A stretch of DNA of 64,000 nucleotides from Microcoleus sp. FACHB-672 (GCF_014695725.1 NZ_JACJOU010000013.1:248001-312000), one strand, 5' to 3'; positions 46,225 through 55,995 are shown, counted from the stretch's first letter. The notes: generated from the sequence alone by a model not told the origin. Translations and numbers: made by a program.

Positions 46225-46310
46225 GGGTGCTGAGTGCTGAGTGGGAGAGTGGGAAAGTCAGAGAGTGGGAGAGTGGAGAAATTTCCCATCCCCCATGCCC
46301 CATTCCCAAT
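46225..46310. repeat. Compound dispersed repeat between DUF3318 and CNT genes
   Basis: GTGCTGAGTGCTGAGT (46227-46242) is followed by repeated GAGAGTGGGA units (to about 46275) and by CCCATCCCCCATGCCCCATTCCC (in two overlapping words, 46284-46307). These are the same words seen at 17134 and 16474. Confidence 0.55.
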
Positions 46311-46315
46311 ATTAT

Positions 46316-47869
46316 CTAACGGTTGCGATTCGGTGAAGGTTTAAGGGCGGGTGTGGGTGGTTTAGCAGCCGGCGCTGTGGGTAAAGGTGCGGCGGTGGGG
46401 GCAGCTGGCGAGGGGGCGACAGCCGGCGCACTGATGGGTGCGGTTTTGTCACCTAAAATACTGGCGCTGCCGGTGTCAAATACGCCGGCAACACAGGCGA
46501 TCATCATTGTTGCTAGGGTGCCAACAAATAAAGCTTTCCAACCGAGTTCTGAAATATCTTTGCGCCGTGAGGGAATTAAGGCAATTGTACCTCCGACAAA
46601 AATTCCCACGGAAGCTAAGTGAGCAAATCCAGACAGGGCATAGCTGACAATTAACACTGTGCGATTACTTATCGCGCCGGCTTTAGCGGCTTCTGCTAGT
46701 GCTTGATAGGGAGGAATTGCTGTTTCTAAGAGTCTGCGCCCAATAATAACTGATGCTGTCCAAGATTCATTAAAGGGAACGCCGGTTAACAAAGTCAGGG
46801 GATAAAATAAGACGCCTTGAATATTTTGTAAGGTGACAACCTTAAAAATGTCTCCAATTGGACTTGGTAAGCCTGCTAGCCCCCCAAAGATTTGATTGAT
46901 TAAAGATACCAAGCCTAAGATTAAAATCAGCACAGCAGCGATAGCTACAGCCATTTTAACCCCATCCAGCGCTCCCACAATTGCCGCATCCAATGGACTC
47001 ACTCGCTCGATGGGTTCTCCACCCACTGTTTCCATTTTTATGTCTTCTGGTTCTTCATCTAGTGCTGCATCTAAACCCTGCCCGCCGAGTTCTGTGCCGG
47101 TGAATTTCTTCTCGGTTTTGTCTGGTTTTTCTTCTTTGGGAATTCCGCCAGCAGTCAGGGGAACTTCGGTTTCTGGCACTAAAATTTTTGATAAAACAAA
47201 ACAAGCCGGTATTGCCATAATTGAGGCAGATACTAGGTGTCCCAAGATGTTGGGAAAAACCGGCCTTAAGAAACTCACATAAATAGCCAAGGTTGAAGAA
47301 GCGGCGGTGCCAAAACAACACGATAAAATCGCGCAGAGTTCACTGCGAGTCATTTTAGGCAAATAAGGCTTAACCACAATGGCCGCTTCAATACCCACAA
47401 AAATATTAGCTGCCCCGCTTAAAGCTTCAGCCCCACTCAAGCGCATGGTGGCATAAAATATTTTGGCAAACACCTCGGTTACAATTTGAATGATCCCGAT
47501 GTTGTAGAGCAAGGCCATCAATCCTGAGAAGAAGATGACGGTAGGCAAGGCTCGAAATGCAAAGACATAGCCTAAATTGACATCTGCCGGCCTAGTAGGC
47601 AGCGGAACCAGATTTTTCCCAAATACAAAATTTGCGCCGGTATCAGCCGCCAGAAAAACACCGTCTAGTAAGTTACTAAATGCCTGTAGGGCGCTCCTAG
47701 TCGGCGGAAACATAAATACAAACGCGCCTAAAATTAATTGCAAGGCAATGCCGGATATAATGACGCGCCAGGGAATAATTCGGCGGTGTTCGGAAAAAAG
47801 CCATGCGATCGCGCATAAGCCAAAGATTCCAAAAAACGAGATGATGTTGAGATAGATCGGATGAGGCAT
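46316..47869 (-). CDS. Concentrative nucleoside transporter (CNT family)
   Basis: The protein has 517 residues from the ATG at 47869, with about ten membrane helices. FVGIEAAIVVKPYLPKMTRS and FGTAASSTLAIYVSFL form the first half of the binding site, and PFNESWTASVIIGRR and SYALSGFAHLASVGIFVGG the second. CNT proteins take up nucleosides with sodium or protons. Two oddities: the usual GQTEAP reads GIEAAI, losing a substrate-contact Gln, and an acidic insert of about 60 residues (about 215-275) interrupts the core. A Pro/Ala tail follows. An in-frame extension upstream of 47869 is not family-like. Confidence 0.87.
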   Translation of the reverse strand: MPHPIYLNIISFFGIFGLCAIAWLFSEHRRIIPWRVIISGIALQLILGAFVFMFPPTRSALQAFSNLLDGVFLAADTGANFVFGKNLVPLPTRPADVNLGYVFAFRALPTVIFFSGLMALLYNIGIIQIVTEVFAKIFYATMRLSGAEALSGAANIFVGIEAAIVVKPYLPKMTRSELCAILSCCFGTAASSTLAIYVSFLRPVFPNILGHLVSASIMAIPACFVLSKILVPETEVPLTAGGIPKEEKPDKTEKKFTGTELGGQGLDAALDEEPEDIKMETVGGEPIERVSPLDAAIVGALDGVKMAVAIAAVLILILGLVSLINQIFGGLAGLPSPIGDIFKVVTLQNIQGVLFYPLTLLTGVPFNESWTASVIIGRRLLETAIPPYQALAEAAKAGAISNRTVLIVSYALSGFAHLASVGIFVGGTIALIPSRRKDISELGWKALFVGTLATMMIACVAGVFDTGSASILGDKTAPISAPAVAPSPAAPTAAPLPTAPAAKPPTPALKPSPNRNR

Positions 47870-48113
47870 GAGCTGAATCCTTGCAATTTTATGACGAATG
47901 CTTACCCGTTCCGCTGCCGGTGCCATCGGTATCTGGCTGATTTGATCTCGGCAGGTAAAACCAAGCGCGACAATCCTCCAAGCCATCTAGAATAGTCAGG
48001 TAATACACTAATGTCTCCAAAACTTAAGATTCTGATACATTTAGCAAAGCCACTTCACCAGATTGAGACTGGCATCAAAGCTGATAATTGGTAACTGCAC
48101 TGAGGAATGATGC

Positions 48114-48374
48114 ATGGATGCTTTTGAGCCAACCCCGCCTGAATGGACATCCCAGGGGATTCACGCCCACGAGTTCTGCTGCCCTAACTGCAAAGCGTCT
48201 GCGATGGAAGCGCAGGGAGTTTGGATTAACCGGCGATCGCCGGTGTATACAGAGGATCATCGCCGAAAATGGCAGGAATTTTACCAGTGTCAGTGCGGTT
48301 GTGTTTGGTGGGCGTGGAGTAATGATCGCCCACCCTCCAATCTGAAAAAGCCGGACATCATGGAAGATTTCTAA
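48114..48374 (+). CDS. Small zinc-ribbon-like protein
   Basis: The protein has 86 residues. EFCCPNCKASA (about 20-31) and YQCQCGCVWWAW (about 57-68) give two Cys pairs arranged like a zinc ribbon. Between them lies the highly conserved-looking GVWINRRSPVYTEDHRRKWQ. I recall this as a small conserved cyanobacterial protein without known function; zinc binding is inferred. It is divergent from the CNT transporter, and the start ATG lies in a GATGCATGGATG context. Confidence 0.72.
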   Translation: MDAFEPTPPEWTSQGIHAHEFCCPNCKASAMEAQGVWINRRSPVYTEDHRRKWQEFYQCQCGCVWWAWSNDRPPSNLKKPDIMEDF

Positions 48375-48729
48375 AGCAAGAGAGGGGAGAATTTTGAATT
48401 TTGAATTCACAAATTTTACCCTTCTTTTGCTATGCTGTAAACAGATTTTTTGCTGCCAATTAAATAAAATGAGAGCCTTAAAAGACTCCTTCAAATCAAA
48501 TTCTCACATTTTTTGTAAAGGTTAATTGTTTGAATTTAAAATTTGCAGATAATTCTAATACACTTAAGCATTTTATAAATAAAGCTTAATCTCTTTGAAA
48601 GAAAATTTTAAGCAAAACTTAAAAAATCTAGATTATTTTTTTGTTTGCTTTGTTCTTTAACTAAGACTCATCGATTCGGTTTATGAGTTTTACAGCTAAA
48701 TGTCTACTCAGCAAATTAGAAATTTTAAT
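48375..48729. other. AT-rich spacer
   Basis: Very AT-rich, with a short TTTTGAA direct repeat near 48390-48410. No gene, RNA or terminator can be supported. The two flanking genes converge here. Confidence 0.3.
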
Positions 48730-51138
48730 TTATCCTCCAAAGTTAGCAGATGGGGCCGAAATTAAGGCACCGGCAGTCTCGCTATCCATCGGTTTTGAGA
48801 AATAATAGCCCTGTCCATACTCACACTGTAATCCTGAAAGCAGTTGCAGTTGGGCCGGCGTTTCGATTCCTTCAGCCACTACCTGCATCCCCAAATTATT
48901 TGCCAACATTACAATTGCCCGCACAATTTCTGAGTTTTCCGCTTTATCGCACATGGCGCTGACAAAAGAGCGATCAATTTTTAAGGTATTAATCGGAAAC
49001 CGGCGCAGATAGCTCAATGAGGAATAGCCGGTGCCGAAATCATCAATGCACAGCTGGATATTTCTATCTCTAAGTTGCTCTAGCACAGCGGTTGCCGCAT
49101 CGGTATTATCCATCACCACGCTTTCGGTAATCTCCAGTTTTAAACAACTAGGCTGGATGCCGGTATATTGCAGCGTTTCGTCAATTTGAGCAAGTAAAGC
49201 CGGCTGCGAAAGCTGAATGCCAGATAAATTTACGCTCATTGTCATCTGCTGGGCGGCTGGAAATTGCTCCTGCCACCAGCGCATCTGAAGGCACGCCTCG
49301 CGCAGCACCCATGCCCCCAAGGGGACAATTAAGCCGGTTTGTTCTGCCACGGGAATAAACTCTGTTGGCGAAACCAAACCTCGCTCTGGGTGCAGCCAGC
49401 GCACGAGCGCCTCAAACCCCGCTATGGTGCCGGTGGTGAGGGAGACAATCGGCTGGTAGTGCAGTAAAAATTTTGAATGGGCGGTGAATTTAGAAGTTTT
49501 ACTTGATAAATCAAAGTTTTCTTGGATGGCTCGCCGTAAGTCGGTTTCTAGCCGCCAGCCGGCTAAGACACGCGTATGCATACCGGCATTAAACACTTGA
49601 GAGTTGGCTTTGCCTTGTGCTTTAGCGCTGTACATGGCAACACCGGCATCGCGCAGTAAATCTTCTGGGCGCTGTTGGGCGGGTAGATCCTTTAAACGTC
49701 GGGCGGGGGGGCGCAAGGGCACAACACCGTTCGCTGTGGTGTCTAATTCCGCCTTGGTTTGGCACTGATGGGCTGCAACGTCCTGTAAAAGCAGCCGGCT
49801 GCTTACTTCAGCCTGCAAACCCGCACTGAGGGCGATCCCAATGCTGACTGTAATAAATACTTCTTGCCTCTCGATGAGAAAAGGCACTTTTAGGGATTCG
49901 TGCAGCCGCTCAGCAATGGCGAGCGAGTCAGCAATATTTTTGATGTGATGTACGACAATCCCAAACTCATCCGATCCCAGATGTCCGATGGGATCACCGG
50001 CTCGTAAGCAAGTTTGCAGCCGGTGAGCAAAAGCCACGAGTAATTGCTCTCCCAGCCGGTATCCCAGGCTGTATTGGATTCGTTTAAAGTGATCAATATT
50101 GAGAAACAGCACGGCAAAGCCATTGCTAGGCTGTTGCTTTGACTGCTCGATGGCAAATTCGACGCACTTCAGCAACCCAGCATGATTGAGCAGTCCTGTC
50201 AGTAAATCGTAATAACTGTCAGGGAGAGCCGGCACCGCAAATCTCCCGTCTCTGCCGGCAACCAGCCGGCCTGGATGAATCATTCTCACAAGCCCCAGAC
50301 TTGCCACACCGCCCTGATATGAAATCGGAGCAACTTTCACCGATACCCTAATTGGATTAGCCTGATGCTTGTGCAGTAGCCGGAAATCAGAGGTTTGCGG
50401 TTCTGAAACTTTAGCCCGCCCACGCCGGTTGGTATGGCTCAACTTCCGGCGATCTTCTGGTGCCACCAGTGCGGAAAAATCCATTCCTTTCAATTCTGCC
50501 ACCGTGTAACCCAGCATCTTGGCAAATGGCTGATTGACAAACAGCAGTTGACTTCCTTGAAGAATAAAAATCCCATCCTGAACTTGCTCTAAAACCGTCA
50601 GGTATTCTCCCTCAGCATAAGGGCGCGAATTTTCTCTTTGGTGGCACTGGAGGGCTGTCTGCGTTAAATCGCTGAAATGACGCTGTAACTCTCTTTGAGC
50701 GATCACTTGCCGGCTGAGTCCCTGCAAGGCATCTAGTTGCAACTGGCTTAACTCTCGCTGCACTGAATCTAATACACATAACGCCCCGACTGCTTGCCCC
50801 TCTGCGGTGATTAAGGGAACGCCGGCATAAAACCGAATGTAAGGGGATGAAGTCACCTTCGGGTTGTTGGCGAAGCGGACATCCTGGGAAGTATCTCCAA
50901 CAATTAATACATCAGGCTGCACAACGGTGTGCGCCCAAAAGTCCACCTCCCACAGCGAAACTTCTAGCAGTTCTAAATTAAAAGCGTATCGGGTGCCATC
51001 AATCAAATACAACAATGCCATCGACGTGCCGCAAATGCGGGCTGCTAAGTGCGGTATTTCTGCAAAGACTGCTGCCGGATCGTACTGCCGGCCAGCATCA
51101 CTCTTAATTGCTTCGTTTTTTGGTTCTTGGAGCATCAT
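48730..51138 (-). CDS. GAF-PAS-GGDEF-EAL cyclic-di-GMP signalling protein
   Basis: The protein has 802 residues from the ATG at 51138. The order is a GAF domain (about 20-155), a PAS domain (about 175-290, FILQGSQLLFVNQPFAKMLG), GGDEF (about 315-520) and EAL (about 550-790). The GGDEF signature reads LGSDEF, so cyclase activity may be weak or lost, and about 45 residues are inserted before its last helix. The EAL domain keeps FEALVRW, NLSGIQLS, EITESVV, IDDFGTGYSSL and KIDRSFV, so it should hydrolyse c-di-GMP. It is cytoplasmic and could link a GAF ligand or redox signal to motility or biofilm. A histidine kinase gene lies upstream on the same strand. Confidence 0.88.
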   Translation of the reverse strand: MMLQEPKNEAIKSDAGRQYDPAAVFAEIPHLAARICGTSMALLYLIDGTRYAFNLELLEVSLWEVDFWAHTVVQPDVLIVGDTSQDVRFANNPKVTSSPYIRFYAGVPLITAEGQAVGALCVLDSVQRELSQLQLDALQGLSRQVIAQRELQRHFSDLTQTALQCHQRENSRPYAEGEYLTVLEQVQDGIFILQGSQLLFVNQPFAKMLGYTVAELKGMDFSALVAPEDRRKLSHTNRRGRAKVSEPQTSDFRLLHKHQANPIRVSVKVAPISYQGGVASLGLVRMIHPGRLVAGRDGRFAVPALPDSYYDLLTGLLNHAGLLKCVEFAIEQSKQQPSNGFAVLFLNIDHFKRIQYSLGYRLGEQLLVAFAHRLQTCLRAGDPIGHLGSDEFGIVVHHIKNIADSLAIAERLHESLKVPFLIERQEVFITVSIGIALSAGLQAEVSSRLLLQDVAAHQCQTKAELDTTANGVVPLRPPARRLKDLPAQQRPEDLLRDAGVAMYSAKAQGKANSQVFNAGMHTRVLAGWRLETDLRRAIQENFDLSSKTSKFTAHSKFLLHYQPIVSLTTGTIAGFEALVRWLHPERGLVSPTEFIPVAEQTGLIVPLGAWVLREACLQMRWWQEQFPAAQQMTMSVNLSGIQLSQPALLAQIDETLQYTGIQPSCLKLEITESVVMDNTDAATAVLEQLRDRNIQLCIDDFGTGYSSLSYLRRFPINTLKIDRSFVSAMCDKAENSEIVRAIVMLANNLGMQVVAEGIETPAQLQLLSGLQCEYGQGYYFSKPMDSETAGALISAPSANFGG

Positions 51139-51348
51139 AAAATTTTTATATCCGCACATCAGCGGCACTGCTTTGGTGTTTTCCAGCCCTTGCTGCGTAC
51201 CGCGCTCAATTTTTGTTATTTTAGAGGGCTTTGCTGTTAGAAAGTGCCCCAAGTACAAAAAAGCATCTTTATTTCTCCTTTTCTTTGCCTTCTTAACAGG
51301 TAAAGTGACTAAGCTTTCCTTATATGTCTGATAAGTTCACAGCGATTT

Positions 51349-52869
51349 TTAGTGAAGGGGCAGCTCAATGACAAATTCAGATCCTTCTCCCGGCGATGAA
51401 GTACATTTTAATTGACCGCTATGTTTTTCTCTGACAATTTGATAACTGATTGAAAGCCCAAGCCCAGTTCCTTTGCCCACGGGTTTTGTTGTAAAGAAGG
51501 GATCAAATAATCTGTTGCGGACTTCTTCGGTCATTCCATTGCCGGTGTCAGCAATCCGAATCACAATATGAGAATTGAGTATTGGGGGGTCTTTTTGTCC
51601 TGTTTCCTGTTCCCTATTCTCTGTTTCTACAGATGTGTGAATCCGAATTTGTGGTTTCTGGGCAGTTTGTTCGCTGCCGGCAGATTCTTCAAGGGCGTCT
51701 ATGGCATTATTGAGAATATTCATAAAGACTTGATTCATCTGGCCGGCGTAACATTCGACTAAAGGAAGTTCGCCATATTCTTTGATGATTTCAATTTCAG
51801 GGCGATCCGGGTTTGCTTTGAGCCGGCTATGCAATATCAGCAGTGTGCTGTCAATTCCTTCATGAATATTCACCGGCTTCTTCTCGGCTTGATCCAGCCG
51901 GGAGAAATTCCGTAAGCTGATGACAATTTGACGGATGCGCTCGGTTCCCACCTGCATTGAAGAGACTAGGTTGGGCATATCTTGCATGATAAAATCTACA
52001 TCAATTTCTTGCTGTTTTTCTTGAATTTCCGGCACTGGGTTGGGATAGTTCTGCTGATAAAGTTCTACCAATTCGAGTAAGTCTTTTGTGTACTGACGGA
52101 CGTGGGTGAGATTGCCGTAAATAAAGTTAACGGGATTATTAATTTCGTGGGCAACACCGGCAACCATTTGCCCCAGAGACGACATTTTTTCGGTTTGAAC
52201 AAGCTGGGCTTGAGTTTGCTGCAAATTGTCTAAAGCTTGTTGCAACTGCTGTGCTTGTTCTCTAAATCGAGCTTCTGACTGCCGCAGTGCTTCTTCTGCA
52301 CGCAAACGTGCGGTAATATCACGCAGCAAGACTAGAAAAGCGATTTCTCCTTCCCATTCAGTTTCAACCACTCGCATTTCTGCAACAGCTTTATCGCCAT
52401 TGAGGGGGGTAATATCAACTTGTGTTTGCACGATTCGTGTATCTGCGGTGCCGGCTGCCCCTCCACCCGGCATAATTGTTGTATCAATCTCACAAGCCGG
52501 TTTCTCTACAACAAACGAGCCGAACAGTGATCGACCAACCAAATCTTCTACCTTGCAGTTAAAAAGACATTCGGTTGCTGGGTTGGCAAAATTTACCAGT
52601 CCCAAAGAGTTAACGATGATAATGCTATCTGCGTTTTTGTTAATTACATTGCGAAAACGAGCCTCTAGCAGTTGCAACTGGTGCTGATGCTGTCGCAGAT
52701 CCTGTTGTACATGGTGCCAGTTAAGCGCTTGCCTAATCGTATTGAGTAAACCGCTAGCCTCTTTCACTTGGTGAGTTCCTGTAGCTTCCCTTCTAAATGT
52801 AAGGTGTTTGCCCTGGGTTTGCTCACTTGTGCTAACACTTATAAATCTGTGGCTGTTGGTCATAACCAT
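51349..52869 (-). CDS. PAS-domain sensor histidine kinase
   Basis: The protein has 506 residues from the ATG at 52869 (GGGAG precedes it; a GTG nine codons earlier is less likely). A coiled-coil start, a PAS domain (about 75-190) with an insertion, and a second coiled-coil lead to the H-box (GQMVAGVAHEINNPVNF, near residue 240). The HATPase domain has the N-box (NILNNAIDAL), G1 (IADTGNGM), F (FDPFFTTKP) and G2 (GKGTGLGLSI). It is the soluble HisKA type that phosphorylates a separate response regulator; none is adjacent. The GGDEF-EAL gene follows on the same strand, perhaps functionally linked. Confidence 0.88.
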   Translation of the reverse strand: MVMTNSHRFISVSTSEQTQGKHLTFRREATGTHQVKEASGLLNTIRQALNWHHVQQDLRQHQHQLQLLEARFRNVINKNADSIIIVNSLGLVNFANPATECLFNCKVEDLVGRSLFGSFVVEKPACEIDTTIMPGGGAAGTADTRIVQTQVDITPLNGDKAVAEMRVVETEWEGEIAFLVLLRDITARLRAEEALRQSEARFREQAQQLQQALDNLQQTQAQLVQTEKMSSLGQMVAGVAHEINNPVNFIYGNLTHVRQYTKDLLELVELYQQNYPNPVPEIQEKQQEIDVDFIMQDMPNLVSSMQVGTERIRQIVISLRNFSRLDQAEKKPVNIHEGIDSTLLILHSRLKANPDRPEIEIIKEYGELPLVECYAGQMNQVFMNILNNAIDALEESAGSEQTAQKPQIRIHTSVETENREQETGQKDPPILNSHIVIRIADTGNGMTEEVRNRLFDPFFTTKPVGKGTGLGLSISYQIVREKHSGQLKCTSSPGEGSEFVIELPLH

Positions 52870-53919
52870 ACTTGAAGTCTCCCTGTAAGTTTTCACTAAA
52901 ATTTTTAACGATTAAAATTTTTAGTGAACCTATCTCTCAGTCGGCACCCTGACTTGCTTATTAAACTAATTTAATATCAAAACCCTAAACAACAATTAAC
53001 AGCTAGTTAAATCCATCTAAATTTTAACTTTTGCTAATTAAAAGAGCGTCTTGCATTAAATCTTGACGCTGATTAATAAATTTGAAACCTGGATGCTACC
53101 CTGAGTTGAATGATTGGGCAAGCCTTTCTATCCTGGCCCTAAGTTTATATATTCCTCGAAAGCACCAAATTATGTTTGTTATCTAAACTACATTTTTATA
53201 TTATTTAATATTTTTTTAAGGCTAATGACTATGTTCCATAGCATTAAAACATAACATTAGGCCGGCATTTACAGTTATTTTTATAATTCTGGCTGATAAA
53301 CACCGAAGAAGTCTCTTAAAGCTAGAAAGGCAAAAACATGATTTCTGGTAGTCGGCTTCTAATTTACAAACTTAGCGCTTTTGAGGAGAGCGTGATTATG
53401 GCTTTTGTCAAGAAGAGTTCATTGATTCTTTAAGAAACTGCTAACTAAGTCGCCCAAGCAGCTAAATTTTTAGCGATGATCCCCTAAAAATTGCCGCTCT
53501 CACTCGCCAAAATTATTTCAAATTCGCTCAGAAACTTCTAAAATTAACCCTGAAGATTATTAAGTTAGTCTAGACTGTAAAGCGAAGGATTTTGTGCCTA
53601 GGTATAGCAATTTCAGGGTAAGAATTTACCGAATCTTTACAAACATCAAAAAAACCTGAGCTAAATACATTAAAAATATTTAATCTAAATGCCATTTATC
53701 TGAACTATCATCGGGCGACGCAACGCTAGATAGGCACAGGCTGTTGCCTTTATCTTTCCTACGATAGATTTCAAATTAAAGAAAAAAGCTTAAAGAAAGA
53801 TCCTAAAAATAATCTAAAAAAAATCAGCAAGTTACAACATAGGTTGTAGAGAATTGGGAAAAATGCAAGGCTGACGAGCCTATACTGGAAATAGAAAAAA
53901 CGACTGAATTGAGTTGAGC
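52870..53919. other. Long AT-rich spacer with one tiny reading frame
   Basis: About 1 kb without a convincing gene. An 11-codon frame at 53398-53433 (+) has an unusually good ribosome site (GAGGAG, 9 bases before its ATG) but lies far from any gene. No repeat, tRNA or terminator was recognised. The region holds divergent promoters for the histidine kinase and the DUF1350 gene. Confidence 0.3.
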
Positions 53920-54693
53920 ATGGACTGGCAGGAAGTAGCGGGTAGCTGGGTTTTAATTCCCCCTCGGCCCACCGGCATGGTGCATTTCCTTGGGGGCGCT
54001 TTTGTGGCAGCTGCACCTCAGCTGACCTATCGATGGTTATTAGAGGAGCTAAACCGGCAAGGGTATGCAGTGGTGGCGACACCGTTTGTAAATACCCTCG
54101 ATCATACTGAAATTGCACGCTCTGTGCTCTGGAACTTTGAGCAAACGCTCAATCGCTTACACTCCACAGGAATGCTCCGCAAGCGATATTTGCCCATTTA
54201 CGGCGTTGGGCACAGCATGGGTTGCAAATTGCATTTACTCATTGGCAGCTTGTTTGAGGTGGAACGCGCCGGCAATATTTTGATTTCGTTTAATAATTAC
54301 CCCGCTAGCCGAGCGATCCCCTTAGTAGAGCAGTTCAGGCCGGCTTTTGCCATCGAGTTTACGCCGTCGCCCCTGGAAACGAATGATATTATCGCCCAAG
54401 GCTACCGAATCCGGCGCAATCTGCTGATCAAATTTAACAACGACGACATTGATCAAACCCTGCTGTTAAACCAGGTACTACAGCGGATGTTTCCCAGCAT
54501 GGTGACGCTGCAAACCCTCAACGGTAACCATCTGACGCCCTTGGGACAAGACCTTAGCTGGCCGGTTGGCCAAGTGTTTACACCAATGGATGCGCTTGGG
54601 CAATGGATGAGGCAAGAAGTTTATCGAGATTTAAATCAGCTCAAACAACGAATTTTCCATTGGCTTGATCCCCTGGCACCGAGAACGAAATGA
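53920..54693 (+). CDS. DUF1350 alpha/beta-hydrolase-like protein
   Basis: The protein has 257 residues. WVLIPPRPTGMVHFLGGAF is the family N-terminus, and GVGHSMGCK (about 96-104) is a G-x-S-x-G nucleophile elbow. LNGNHLTPL near the end supplies a possible catalytic His. DUF1350 proteins occur in cyanobacteria and plastids; the substrate is unknown, with a lipid or ester as inference. The ATG at 53920 gives MDWQEVAGSW. It converges with the HTH-GrpE gene with 6 bases between the stops. Confidence 0.82.
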   Translation: MDWQEVAGSWVLIPPRPTGMVHFLGGAFVAAAPQLTYRWLLEELNRQGYAVVATPFVNTLDHTEIARSVLWNFEQTLNRLHSTGMLRKRYLPIYGVGHSMGCKLHLLIGSLFEVERAGNILISFNNYPASRAIPLVEQFRPAFAIEFTPSPLETNDIIAQGYRIRRNLLIKFNNDDIDQTLLLNQVLQRMFPSMVTLQTLNGNHLTPLGQDLSWPVGQVFTPMDALGQWMRQEVYRDLNQLKQRIFHWLDPLAPRTK

Positions 54694-54699
54694 GAATCC

Positions 54700-55332
54700 T
54701 TACCCTACAGACTTAACCTGAGCACGGTAAAGCAGTTTATCGCCTTGCTGATAGCCGATGTGAGATACTTTCACCGGCTGTCCCGGTTCAGCGATTCCTT
54801 GGTTTAGCTGGTGCCGACGGGGATCGTAAGGCACTTCGGCACCCACCTGCTCAATCGCCTCCACACCCCACTGTTGCAATAAATTTTCGACCGGACGCAC
54901 AAGCGGCAATAATTTAAGTGCCGGCATCTCCGGGTTTTGCTGCACTGCATAAGCTGCCGTTGGCCAAAACCGCATCCAAGGTTCCAAGGTTTGCAGGCAG
55001 GCTTGCTGAAATTCCTGCATCAAAGATGCTCGCTGTTCTGCCAATTGCGCCTGTAAACGCTGGTACTCTTGTTGCAATGCTGCTGTTGATGCCGGTGCCG
55101 GCTCATCTGTTAAAAAACTTGCCAGTAATTCACTTAAGGATATTTGCAGAGCTTTGCTTAGCTTTTGCAAGTTCTCAACTCGCATCTGTGACACTTGCCC
55201 TCGCCGCAGTTGCCTAACTTGCCATTCAGAAACACCGGCTTGTCGCGAGAGTGCCTTAAAACTAGAAACCCCCGCCTGCTTCATCAACGCTTGCAGCCGG
55301 TGGGTGTAGTCTTGATCTTTAGACGCAGACAT
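54700..55332 (-). CDS. Helix-turn-helix / GrpE-like fusion protein
   Basis: The protein has 210 residues. Residues of about 10-68 form a Cro/C1-type HTH (FKALSRQAGVSEWQVRQLRR, then LSKALQISLSELL). A coiled-coil (about 80-112, LQQEYQRLQAQLAEQRASL) leads to a GrpE-like C-terminal part (about 125-207: VRPVENLLQQWGVEAIEQVG, YDPRRHQL, VKVSHIGYQQGDKLLYRAQV). GrpE is the nucleotide exchange factor of DnaK. Fusion to a DNA-binding domain suggests a regulator that senses or recruits the Hsp70 system; this is inference. The normal grpE gene is presumably elsewhere. Dps and sulfiredoxin genes lie upstream on the same strand. Confidence 0.8.
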   Translation of the reverse strand: MSASKDQDYTHRLQALMKQAGVSSFKALSRQAGVSEWQVRQLRRGQVSQMRVENLQKLSKALQISLSELLASFLTDEPAPASTAALQQEYQRLQAQLAEQRASLMQEFQQACLQTLEPWMRFWPTAAYAVQQNPEMPALKLLPLVRPVENLLQQWGVEAIEQVGAEVPYDPRRHQLNQGIAEPGQPVKVSHIGYQQGDKLLYRAQVKSVG

Positions 55333-55464
55333 CTTAAATCAAATCTTGCAATTTCTCAATAATTTTTTGAAACTAGAAAGCTGAAAATAGGGGATTGAGA
55401 TAGGATTCTGGTTGAAAGAAATTTGTCATCTTCCCCCTCTCCGTCTGTCCCCTCAGCTTCTTCT

Positions 55465-55492
55465 AAAATGAGAGATTGGCTCAACTCATTTT
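55465..55492 (-). terminator. Possible terminator of the dps gene
   Basis: AAAATGAG (55465-55472) and CTCATTTT (55485-55492) form an 8-bp stem 12 bases beyond the dps stop on the minus strand. The stem itself ends in T residues. Confidence 0.4.
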
Positions 55493-55503
55493 GTACCTAT
55501 TCT

Positions 55504-55995
55504 CTATTCTTCTAGCAGGCTTCTTAACATCCAAGCGGTTTTTTCATGGACTTGCAGCCGTTGGGTCAGCAAATCTGCCGTGGGTTCATCATTGGCTTGA
55601 TCGACAACGGAGAAAATTGAACGGGCAGTTCGCGCTACAGTTTCTTGACCTTGCACCAACAGGCGAATCATTTCTTCTGCTTTCGGAACTCCAGGCGTTT
55701 CTTCAATTGCGCTTAACTTCGCAAATTCGCTATAAGTACCGGGCGCAGGAAAACCTAATGCCCTAATGCGTTCAGCAATCAGATCGACGGCTAAAGCCAG
55801 TTCGTTGTATTGCGTTTCAAACATCAAGTGCAATGTTTGGAACATCGGGCCGGTGACGTTCCAGTGAAAGTTATGGGTCTTGAGATATAGCGAATAGGTG
55901 TCAGCGAGGAGTCTAGAGAGTCCCTCTGCAATCTCACCTCTGGTCTTTTCGTCAATTCCGATGTCAACTTTCATGGATTTGGGTTGAACTTGCAT
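55504..55995 (-). CDS. Dps-family ferritin-like DNA-protection protein
   Basis: Dps forms 12-subunit shells that oxidise Fe(II) with hydrogen peroxide and store iron. The protein has 163 residues. The inter-subunit ferroxidase ligands are in register: H44 (in NFHWNVTG), H56, E60 (usually Asp), D71 and E75. There is no long basic N-terminal tail, so DNA binding by that route is unlikely. The ATG at 55995 has an AGGATG ribosome site; a Met at residue 8 is an alternative. It is upstream of HTH-GrpE and downstream of sulfiredoxin, all on the minus strand. Confidence 0.93.
   Translation of the reverse strand: MQVQPKSMKVDIGIDEKTRGEIAEGLSRLLADTYSLYLKTHNFHWNVTGPMFQTLHLMFETQYNELALAVDLIAERIRALGFPAPGTYSEFAKLSAIEETPGVPKAEEMIRLLVQGQETVARTARSIFSVVDQANDEPTADLLTQRLQVHEKTAWMLRSLLEE

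Noticed and set aside
48075-48494. 139-codon minus-strand frame over the zinc-ribbon gene
   Set aside because: It is antisense to a well-formed small gene with Cys motifs, and has no family features of its own.
53771-54118. 115-codon minus-strand frame overlapping the DUF1350 start
   Set aside because: It is mainly antisense to the DUF1350 coding region plus AT-rich spacer, with no ribosome site.
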